DNA of 64,000 nucleotides. Origin: Poriferisphaera corsica. Its GTDB lineage: Bacteria; Planctomycetota; Phycisphaerae; Phycisphaerales; Phycisphaeraceae. The notes under the pieces are model-generated. The model was given only the letters and a program-made list of their open reading frames with translations. It was not told the DNA's origin and made no database searches. This document shows, one piece after another, positions 44,584-51,380 of this stretch (within the stretch, counting starts at the first letter, position 1; each line of letters starts with the position of its first letter). A program made the position numbers and the translations under genes. Where the stretch lies: NCBI RefSeq assembly GCF_007747445.1, contig NZ_CP036425.1, positions 310,001 through 374,000 on the forward strand, written 5' to 3'.

Positions 44584-44618
44584 CGAATAACGAATAGCGA
44601 ATAACGAAGATCGTAGAA
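44584..44618. repeat. heptanucleotide tandem repeat
   Basis: CGAATAA-CGAATAG-CGAATAA-CGAAGAT-CGTAGAA, five 7-base units with increasing divergence, in the 334-base gap between ruvX and the leftward Pro/Ala-rich gene. The rest of the gap (44414-44747) shows no gene; CTATCTATCTATTA lies near 44528. Confidence 0.75.
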
Positions 44619-44747
44619 CAAAAAACGTGGAAGCTGAAAGGTGTGTAAGGAGAAGGGAGGTGGGGCTGTGTGCGGCGGAGCAAGAGAAAGGGAAGTGTTT
44701 TGTGTCGTGGCGGTTTAGCTGTTACGAGTCGAAAAAAGGGAGATGTG

Positions 44748-47006
44748 TTAGGTGAGGAGGCCGGTGAGGCAGAGGCCGAGGGCGGAGATGAAGACGACGA
44801 TGGCGACCCAGCCAACGATTTGATTGGTTTCGGGGTTGAGTTTAAGGACGGGGAAGTTGATGAGGCCAAGGAGTTTGATGAGGGGTGAGGTTTTGGGTGT
44901 GGCACTGGTCTGATTGTTAGATGAACTGTCGAGATCGGTTGATGTCTCTGTGTTTGCTGAATGCTGAGATTGTGCGGCGTCTTGGTCGAGTTCGCGGGCG
45001 ACGTCGTCGGCGGTGGCGGCGAAGGAATGGGGTGATGTTTGGCCGGTTTGTTGAACGGCTGGATCGACGGGTTCTTCGGGTTGATCGGGTACATCGGAGG
45101 CGTCGCCGAAGAGTTCGGATGGTGAGGCGAAGGATTGAGTGTGGGTTGGCTCGGCGGCTTGGGCTTGAACCTCAATGGATTGCGCTTCTTCGGGCGATGG
45201 AGGGGGAGCGGTTTGTGTTTCAGTTGCGTTGGTGGCGATGACTTCGGCGAGTGCGTCGGCGTTGCTGGTTTCAGCGAGTGCGTCTTGAGCTTCGGAGGCG
45301 ATGATGTCGTCGATGTCATCGATGGAGACTTGTTCGGTATTTGTGTCGGGTGTGGGTTGTGTTGCATCAGCAACAGGTTGTGGTGTGGTTGCTTGCGGCT
45401 GTGAGGCAACTTGCTCGGGGGATTCAAATGCGCCGGCGAGCAGGTCGTCAATGTCGGATTGATCTTGGGTTTGGGATTCGGTGGCTGCGGCGACCGGTTC
45501 GGGAGTGGGCTCGGCGGGCGCTTGTGCTGTTGCGGTGGGCTCCGCAGGAGCGGCGGGGGTTGGGCTGACGAGCGAATCGAGTTTGCCTGCGAGCTGATCG
45601 AGATCAAGAGATGCTGAAGGCTCGGCAGGTTGTTCGGCTGGAGGCGGTGTTGATTCAGCAATTTCGGAATGAAGTTGTTCGGGTGTGTCGAAGGAGCCGG
45701 CGAGCAGATCATCGATTTGGGATTGATCTTGAGATTCACTGTTGGCGGCTTCGGCTTGTTCGGCGGCAACGGCTTGATGGTGTTTGACGAGTTCGGCGGG
45801 GTCGATGGAGCGTTCGGACTGGATGTCGAGGTGTTCGGGTGCGAGGAATTCGCCCTGCAAATCTTCATCGGTGATGGTTTGTGGAGGTTCGGATTCAGCG
45901 GGCGGGGCCGTGGTGTCGGCAGCGGCGATGGTGCGTTCGATTTGAGTATCGATGAGGCCATCAATGAAGTTTTGATCGGCGGTGCCGCCTTGGGCGGCGA
46001 TGGGGTCGAGCAATTCGTCGGCTTCAGGTTCGGACTGAGCTGGTGGTGCGGGTGCGTTTTTCGCGGCTTCGGCAGCGGCGATCTGGTTGGCTTCGTCTTG
46101 TTCGATGATCGCGGCGACATCGGGATTGGATGCGGCGAGTTGTTCGAGCATGATGCGTTCAGCTTCGTCCTCGGGGAGCGAAGGTGAGCCGGGCGCGGGG
46201 GTGGGCGGTTTCCAAGCTTCGGGTTCAGGTTCTGAGGTTGCTGTAGGCGCGGGATTTGCTTGTTGGTCGGTCGAAAGTTCGGAGACTGCGGCGCTGGCTT
46301 GAGCGAGTAGTTGCTTGGCCAGGTCGGACATGGGTGCGGGGGCAGGTTCTGCGGCTTTAGATGGTTGCGTTTCTGGGGTGGGTTGCGGTTGTGTTGTCGG
46401 CGCAGTTGCGGGCGGGGCATCTTTCTTGACTGAAGAGACGGCCTCATTGGCTTGTGAAAGTAATTGTGCTGCGAGATCTGAGACGGGCGGCGTTGAAGGT
46501 TGCGAAGCTGTTTCTGAAATTGCTTCGGGTGTTTTTGGTGTTTCAGGGGGAGCTGGGGGGGGAGCGGTTGCGGCTGCGGCGATTTCAGGATTTGAGGCTG
46601 CGAGCTGTTCGAGCATGATGCGTTCGGCTTCATCTTCAGGAAGCGAGGGCGAATCGGGCGCGGGGGTTGGGGGTTTCCATGCTTCGGGTTCTGGCGTTTT
46701 GGAGGTTGCGGCTTGAGGGGCATCGGGTGTGGAAGACGTGGTGGGAGTCGGCGTGGCTGTGGGAGTAGTTGCGGCGGTAGGGGGGGAAGCAGGGGGGGGA
46801 TTTTCGCGGTTTTTTTGTGTGGCTTCGGCGGATTTCTGTAGGAAGCGAGGGGTTGGCGCGGCGGTGGCATTGGATTCGCTTTGAACGATGCCGGGCTCTT
46901 GTTCTTCGATGCGCGCGAAAAGGCTATCGAGTTGAGACTCGAGTTCGGAGATGTCTTTGGCAGGTTTTTTAGGATTCGCGTCTGCCACGATTGGTTGCTG
47001 CTCCAA
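44748..47006 (-). CDS. Pro/Ala-rich repeat protein with C-terminal membrane anchor
   Basis: 752 residues, acidic and largely disordered, ending in one transmembrane helix (IVGWVAIVVFISALGLCLTG). Internal duplications are evident: EPEAWKPPTPAPDSPSLPED followed by EAERIMLEQLAASNPEIAA occurs near 107 and again near 257 with few changes; SDLAAQLLSQANEAVSS is repeated; and QSQIDDLLAGSFDTPEQ / QSDIDDLLAGAFESPEQ recur. The IDDLLA units resemble the N-terminal EIDALL peptide by which FliM binds CheY, so they may be short docking motifs. Tail-anchored at the inner membrane, it could tether several partners. Another long frame on the same strand is a composition artefact. Function unknown. Confidence 0.75.
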   Translation of the reverse strand: MEQQPIVADANPKKPAKDISELESQLDSLFARIEEQEPGIVQSESNATAAPTPRFLQKSAEATQKNRENPPPASPPTAATTPTATPTPTTSSTPDAPQAATSKTPEPEAWKPPTPAPDSPSLPEDEAERIMLEQLAASNPEIAAAATAPPPAPPETPKTPEAISETASQPSTPPVSDLAAQLLSQANEAVSSVKKDAPPATAPTTQPQPTPETQPSKAAEPAPAPMSDLAKQLLAQASAAVSELSTDQQANPAPTATSEPEPEAWKPPTPAPGSPSLPEDEAERIMLEQLAASNPDVAAIIEQDEANQIAAAEAAKNAPAPPAQSEPEADELLDPIAAQGGTADQNFIDGLIDTQIERTIAAADTTAPPAESEPPQTITDEDLQGEFLAPEHLDIQSERSIDPAELVKHHQAVAAEQAEAANSESQDQSQIDDLLAGSFDTPEQLHSEIAESTPPPAEQPAEPSASLDLDQLAGKLDSLVSPTPAAPAEPTATAQAPAEPTPEPVAAATESQTQDQSDIDDLLAGAFESPEQVASQPQATTPQPVADATQPTPDTNTEQVSIDDIDDIIASEAQDALAETSNADALAEVIATNATETQTAPPPSPEEAQSIEVQAQAAEPTHTQSFASPSELFGDASDVPDQPEEPVDPAVQQTGQTSPHSFAATADDVARELDQDAAQSQHSANTETSTDLDSSSNNQTSATPKTSPLIKLLGLINFPVLKLNPETNQIVGWVAIVVFISALGLCLTGLLT

Positions 47007-47155
47007 ATTATCGGGCGAAGGCGGAGAAAACAGCGATGGTTGGTTACAATGGGGAGCTGTTTTGGACCTTGCCTGATCGTTACATCCGGAAATATCGGCA
47101 CGAGTGATTGTTGACTGAAGTCCGGATTGGCTAAAAAGCCGGGAAGAGAGACAAA

Positions 47156-48025
47156 TTGGACGCAGAGCAGCGAAAAAACCATGTGAAAGCGAGGCTTTAC
47201 TGCCCTGACTTTAAGATTCCTGCGGGGAATGTCGGGGGTGAGGGCGGAAGTGATGAGGGGGAGAGTGGGGGATGCGGTGGTGGGGAGAGTGTGTTATCGG
47301 ACAGTATAACATGTGATTTGCCAAGCGATCAGGCGAAGCATGCGCGGACGGTGTTAAGGTTGGGTGTGGGAGATTGGGTGGAGGTGTTTAATGGTGAAGG
47401 TGAGGTGGGGCGGGGCAAGATTGTGGTGAGCGGTAAGAAGGGGATGGTGGTTGAGGTGAGTGAGGGCTGGGTGCAAGAAAGAAAACAGGGGGGACTGATT
47501 GTGGTGACGGCGCTGCCGAAGGGGAGCCGAGTGGATGGGATGATTGATATGCTGGGTCAGCTTGGGGTGGATGAGGTTTGGTGCATGACGAGTGAGCGGA
47601 GTGTGGTTGATCCGCGGCAGGGGAAGTTGGATAAATTGCAGGCAAGAGCGGTGGAGGCGAGCAAGCAGAGCGGTCGGTCATGGTTGATGAAGGTGCGGCG
47701 TGAGGTGGTGAGGTTTGAAGATGTACTGAGTGAAATCGGTGATGGGATGGAGAGAGCGGGTGAGCAGGGGGGATCGGGGGGGGCGGTGAAGCTGATCATG
47801 CATTTTGGGGGTGTGGGTTTGGATGAGGTGAAGGGGATGCTGAGTGATGAGGGGAGAAGTGGGGGGAATGATGTGGTGCTGCTGGTTGGACCAGAGGGTG
47901 GGTGGACGGATGGAGAAGTTGAGATGGCAGAAGCGAAAGGGTTTGTGCGGTGGACATGCGGAGCGCACGTGATGCGGATTGAGACAGCGGCGGTTGTGGG
48001 GGCAGGGGTGTTGGGTGCGCTGTGA
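47156..48025 (+). CDS. rsmE: 16S rRNA m3U1498 methyltransferase RsmE
   Basis: About 289 residues of the SPOUT-class enzyme that methylates U1498 of 16S rRNA with S-adenosylmethionine. The C-terminal knot is clear: LLVGPEGGWTDGEVEMAEAK and AHVMRIETAAVVGAGVL. Upstream are KQGGLIVVTALPKGSRVDGM and the conserved ERSVV, KLDKLQARAVEASKQSGRSW. The N-terminal PUA-like part contains a non-family Gly-rich insert (residues about 27-45), and a second one (GEQGGSGGA) is encoded with a G8 run. Start is uncertain: TTG 47156 has AGAGAG upstream; GTG 47183 would remove nine residues. It diverges from the Pro/Ala-rich gene. Confidence 0.9.
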   Translation: MDAEQRKNHVKARLYCPDFKIPAGNVGGEGGSDEGESGGCGGGESVLSDSITCDLPSDQAKHARTVLRLGVGDWVEVFNGEGEVGRGKIVVSGKKGMVVEVSEGWVQERKQGGLIVVTALPKGSRVDGMIDMLGQLGVDEVWCMTSERSVVDPRQGKLDKLQARAVEASKQSGRSWLMKVRREVVRFEDVLSEIGDGMERAGEQGGSGGAVKLIMHFGGVGLDEVKGMLSDEGRSGGNDVVLLVGPEGGWTDGEVEMAEAKGFVRWTCGAHVMRIETAAVVGAGVLGAL

Positions 48026-48241
48026 TGTGGAGAAGGGAATCATGATGTGGATTAATGGTGTGAGATGGTTTTCGTTTTGAGGCTGATTGTGGGTTTATGG
48101 TGTGGTTGATATTGGAAACAGAACAACATTAGGGTTTGCTGCAAGCGGGTATGGGATAGTGGGTAAATCTGTCTTGTGAGTGCGGTTTTAGCGTGATTTT
48201 TGTATTTGCTGAGAGTTGTTGGGGGGGGTATCCTTCGGGGT

Positions 48242-49081
48242 ATGAGTGAGAAACGCAATCATATACAGATGGGTCATGGGCATGGAGAAGCTCATGGCGG
48301 GTCGGCTCAACATGGTTCTGGTGGAGGAGGGAAGCCGGGTGGCAAACCTGGTGGGATGCCAGAAGGGATGGGGGGGATGATGGGGGGAGAGAAGCCAGAT
48401 CTGAGAGAGAAGGGGGCGAACGGGCAGGCGACGGATCGTCGTTTGTTTATGCAGTTGCTTGTGTTTACGGGGTGTTTGGATACGGATGAGTTGGTGAAGG
48501 CGCTTGAAGCGTCGGGGATTCAGGCGGTTTTGTATGAAGATGTGAATGATCCGCAGGGTGTGGGGCTGTTGACGATGAGTGAGGATGAGGGATTTTTTGT
48601 GGGTGAGTTGAGGGGTTTGTTGAAGCAGCGGCCGTTTGATGAGCTGTTGCTTGTGCCGGAGTACACGATGTTTGGGCGGTCGTATAGTTTGGGATATGAA
48701 GCGGAGTTGGAGGATGGGCTGGTTGATCGACCACGGCGATATGTGATGGATGAAGATTGGAAGTGGGCAGTGTGGTATCCGCTGCGAAGGGGCGGCGCGT
48801 TTGAGCAGCTTGATGAGAAAGAGCAGATGGGGATTTTGCGGGAGCATGGCGCGATTGGTTTTGCGTATGGCCGTGGTGGTTATGCGAAGGATGTACGGCT
48901 TGCGTGTCATGGGATGGGCGGTGAGGATAATGATTTTGTGATTGGTGTATTGGGTCAACGGCTGCATCCGTGCAGTGCGATTGTTCAGCGGATGCGGAAG
49001 ACGCAGCAGACGTCGCTGTATTTGGAGAATCTGGGGCCGTTCTTCGTGGGACGTGCGACTTGGCAGAGTGGTGTGAAATAA
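48242..49081 (+). CDS. chlorite dismutase / HemQ-like protein
   Basis: About 279 residues. The C-terminal 120 residues resemble the chlorite dismutase fold: WAVWYPLRRGGAFEQL, MGILREHGAIGFAYG (candidate proximal haem His), DNDFVIGVLG, and SLYLENLGPFFVGRATW close to the family end (ARYAEFGPFYVG). In Gram-positive and some other bacteria such proteins are HemQ, the coproheme decarboxylase. The N-terminal 50 residues are an unusual His/Gly/Met-rich leader (HIQMGHGHGEAHGG..., GMPEGMGGMMGG), perhaps metal-binding. ATG 48242 chosen over the upstream TTG at 48200. Enzymatic class is inferred from pattern; haem residues should be checked. Confidence 0.65.
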   Translation: MSEKRNHIQMGHGHGEAHGGSAQHGSGGGGKPGGKPGGMPEGMGGMMGGEKPDLREKGANGQATDRRLFMQLLVFTGCLDTDELVKALEASGIQAVLYEDVNDPQGVGLLTMSEDEGFFVGELRGLLKQRPFDELLLVPEYTMFGRSYSLGYEAELEDGLVDRPRRYVMDEDWKWAVWYPLRRGGAFEQLDEKEQMGILREHGAIGFAYGRGGYAKDVRLACHGMGGEDNDFVIGVLGQRLHPCSAIVQRMRKTQQTSLYLENLGPFFVGRATWQSGVK

Positions 49082-49202
49082 AAGTAAAAAAAGGAATTGC
49101 GTTTTCGGAGTTATCTGGACGTGATTGGGTGTCTTGTTGTCTGAGTAGTGCAAACGACGATTAGACAGAAACATCAAGAAGTTTTTACTGGGGTTTTAAT
49201 TC

Positions 49203-50648
49203 ATGGATCAGGCAAGCAGGTTTGAGGAACGTTTTGCGGCGGCGCTATCGAAACTCGAAGCGATCGGGCAGGCGCATGTATTGACGTTTTATAATTCATT
49301 GGACCCATCGAGCAAGTCACGGCTCCTGGATCAGATCGAAAAAATCGACTGGGATGAAGTGGCGCGTTTGCGTGATACGCATGTGCTGAAAGATCCGGAG
49401 TTGAAGATCGCGGAATCGATTGAGCCCGCGCCATATTACCCGTATGTTCCAACGGAAGATTTGAAGGGTAAATATGCGGAGGCGAAAGAGCTTGGTGAGA
49501 AGCTGATCGGTGAGGGTAGGGTTGCGGCATTTTGTGTGGCTGGTGGACAGGGGACACGATTAGGATTTAGCGGGCCGAAGGGGATGTATCCCGCGACGCC
49601 GATCCGTGAGCGGTCGCTGTTCGAATGTTTTGCTGATTACATTCGAAATGTACAGAAGAAATATGGTTGCCGTGTGCCGTTTTATGTGATGACGAGCCCG
49701 CTGAATCATGCGGAGACGGTGAACTATTTTAAGTCGAATGATTATTTGGGATTGGATGAGAAGGACGTCATGCTTTTCCCGCAGGCGATGATGCCGGCGA
49801 TGGACTGTCAGACGGGTAAGGTGTTGATGGCGAGTGTTGATTCGCTGGCGCTTTCGCCGAATGGTCATGGTGGATCGTTGAAGGCGTTGTATACGAGTGG
49901 CGCGATACAGGATATGCGTGAGCGTGGGGTTCAGCAGATTAGTTATGTACAAGTTGATAATCCGTTGGTTCGATTGATTGATCCGTTGTTTGTTGGGTTG
50001 CATGCGATGGATGGGGCGGAGATGAGTTCGAAGATGCTTGAGAAGCGTGATGCTTTTGAGAGGGTTGGGAACTTCTGCTTGAGCGATGGTCGGATGAGCG
50101 TGATTGAGTACTCGGATATGCCTGAAGAGTTGGCGGTTGAGAAGACTGATCAGGGTGAATTGAAATATTGTGGCGGATCGATAGCGATTCATATGATGAG
50201 TGTTGGGTTTGTTGAGAAGTTGAATAAGGGTGGGTTTATGTTGCCGTTCCATCGTGCGGACAAGAAGGTGCCGTACATGGATATGGAGAGTAAGCTGCCG
50301 GTGAGTCCGCGTGAGCCGAATGGTGTGAAGCTTGAGACGTTTGTGTTTGATGCGTTGCCGCTTTGCAATGTTTCGATCGTGTATGAAACGCTGCGTGAGG
50401 ATGAGTTTGCACCGATTAAGAATGCGGACGGGCCGGGTGTGCTGGATTCGCCTGCGACGAGTAAGCAGATGCAGACAAATCGTGCGGCGAAGTGGTTAGA
50501 GCAATATGGGGTGAAGGTGCCGCGAGATTCGAATGAGAATGTGGAAGCTGTGATTGAGATCAGTCAGCTGACAGCGGTGTGTGCGGAAGATCTTGAGGGG
50601 CATCCGATGCCGAAAGAGATTGCACGCGGAGCGGAGATTGTGATTTAG
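49203..50648 (+). CDS. UDP-N-acetylglucosamine/UDP-sugar pyrophosphorylase (UAP-like)
   Basis: 481 residues of the eukaryotic-type UDPGP family that makes UDP-GlcNAc (or another UDP-sugar) from UTP and sugar-1-phosphate. CVAGGQGTRLGFSGPKGMYP (about 100-119) is the nucleotide loop. FYVMTSPLNHAETVNYF, MLFPQAMMPAMD, NGHGGSLKALYTSG, ISYVQVDNPLVRLIDP and IEYSDMPEELA follow in the UAP1/AGX order. Bacteria usually use GlmU; UAP-like genes in planctomycetes are known but worth noting. The stop codon coincides with the start of structured element B. A terminator lies at 50800. Shine-Dalgarno weak. Confidence 0.9.
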   Translation: MDQASRFEERFAAALSKLEAIGQAHVLTFYNSLDPSSKSRLLDQIEKIDWDEVARLRDTHVLKDPELKIAESIEPAPYYPYVPTEDLKGKYAEAKELGEKLIGEGRVAAFCVAGGQGTRLGFSGPKGMYPATPIRERSLFECFADYIRNVQKKYGCRVPFYVMTSPLNHAETVNYFKSNDYLGLDEKDVMLFPQAMMPAMDCQTGKVLMASVDSLALSPNGHGGSLKALYTSGAIQDMRERGVQQISYVQVDNPLVRLIDPLFVGLHAMDGAEMSSKMLEKRDAFERVGNFCLSDGRMSVIEYSDMPEELAVEKTDQGELKYCGGSIAIHMMSVGFVEKLNKGGFMLPFHRADKKVPYMDMESKLPVSPREPNGVKLETFVFDALPLCNVSIVYETLREDEFAPIKNADGPGVLDSPATSKQMQTNRAAKWLEQYGVKVPRDSNENVEAVIEISQLTAVCAEDLEGHPMPKEIARGAEIVI

Positions 50649-50773
50649 ATCGTTTTGCGTGGTTATTCATGTGCTGACCAGTGAGTCGGTTACATGAAAC
50701 GAAGGTGTTTAATTGATCCTTCACTGCTGTTATGCACTGGCAAGATCTATAGGTAATCACGCGAACTCCTCTA
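50646..50773 (+). repeat. structured 128-nt element, copy B
   Basis: Starts exactly at the TAG stop of the UAP-like gene and ends 26 bases before its terminator, so it would be the 3' untranslated RNA. Ends: TAGATCGTTTTGCGTGG with CACGCGAACTCCTCTA (TAGA and GCGTG-type pairs kept, internal loop between). TTCATGT / ACATGAA encloses the GAC...GTC hairpin, exactly as in copy A despite other differences. Confidence 0.7.
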
Positions 50774-50799
50774 ATAGATTGATAGATTAAGATTTACTG

Positions 50800-50829
50800 A
50801 ACCCGCAGCTGAAATGATGCGGGTTTTTT
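50800..50829 (+). terminator. rho-independent terminator after the UAP-like gene
   Basis: AACCCGCA (50800-50807) pairs with TGCGGGTT (50818-50825), followed by T6. Placed after element B. Confidence 0.85.
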
Positions 50830-50957
50830 ACATTGTATGCACAGGAAAATCTTGGAGAGTGGCGAGGTATAGACTGTTAAGATGGGGTATGTTAGGATGC
50901 GCTGGTGTGGGGCGGGTCGTGAGTAGAACAGGAAAATTGCTGGTAAAGGAATATGCG

Positions 50958-51308
50958 ATGCGCGGATATATGATGTTGCTATTGATGGCATTGGCGATGA
51001 TGGGTGGGTGTGCGAGCATGCAGGAGCGTGCGTTAGTGAAGGATTCGATCGTTGTGGGTGCGGGTTTTGAGGTGGATTACACGGCTCCGATGGATGGTAA
51101 GGTTTATTATTATGATCGTACGAGCCATCGGATTATTATTACGAAATCGTTGAAGAAGGGTGAAGGGTTTCATGTGGTGTCGGGGCCGAACGATCAGCGG
51201 TTGCAGTCGATTTTGGGAGTGGAAGCAAGGAAGGCCAGGATGTTGCTTTATTTCCGGCCTGATGCCTATGCGACACCGCAGTATAATTTGAATGATGCTG
51301 CATACTAA
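50958..51308 (+). CDS. small predicted lipoprotein
   Basis: 116 residues from ATG 50958, preceded by AAAGGA 7 bases upstream; frames beginning earlier lack a signal. MRGYMMLLLMALAMMGGC gives a short charged start, hydrophobic stretch and Cys18 with a lipobox-like MGGC, so lipid attachment at the outer or inner membrane is likely. The mature part is beta-rich (FEVDYTAPMDGKVYYYDRTS, GEGFHVVSG) and unassigned. A bidirectional terminator follows. It sits just downstream of the UAP transcript terminator, so it is probably transcribed separately. Confidence 0.75.
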   Translation: MRGYMMLLLMALAMMGGCASMQERALVKDSIVVGAGFEVDYTAPMDGKVYYYDRTSHRIIITKSLKKGEGFHVVSGPNDQRLQSILGVEARKARMLLYFRPDAYATPQYNLNDAAY

Positions 51309-51325
51309 ATGAAATATGGGAAGTG

Positions 51326-51355
51326 AAAAAGCTCACCAATCGGTGAGCTTTTTTT
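51326..51355. terminator. bidirectional rho-independent terminator
   Basis: AAAAAGCTCACC-AATC-GGTGAGCTTTTTTT: a 7-bp stem with A-run on one side and T-run on the other, serving the convergent lipoprotein gene (+) and the 685-residue gene (-). Confidence 0.9.
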
Positions 51356-51380
51356 GTGTCTTGTGTTTTTTGTTTTGATG

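Noticed and set aside
44555-47182. A very long leftward frame overlapping the 752-residue gene in another frame
   Set aside because: Its product is Pro/Ser/Asn-rich noise without domains. The other frame has clean internal repeats, a membrane anchor and a sensible start; the long open frame follows from biased G/C composition.
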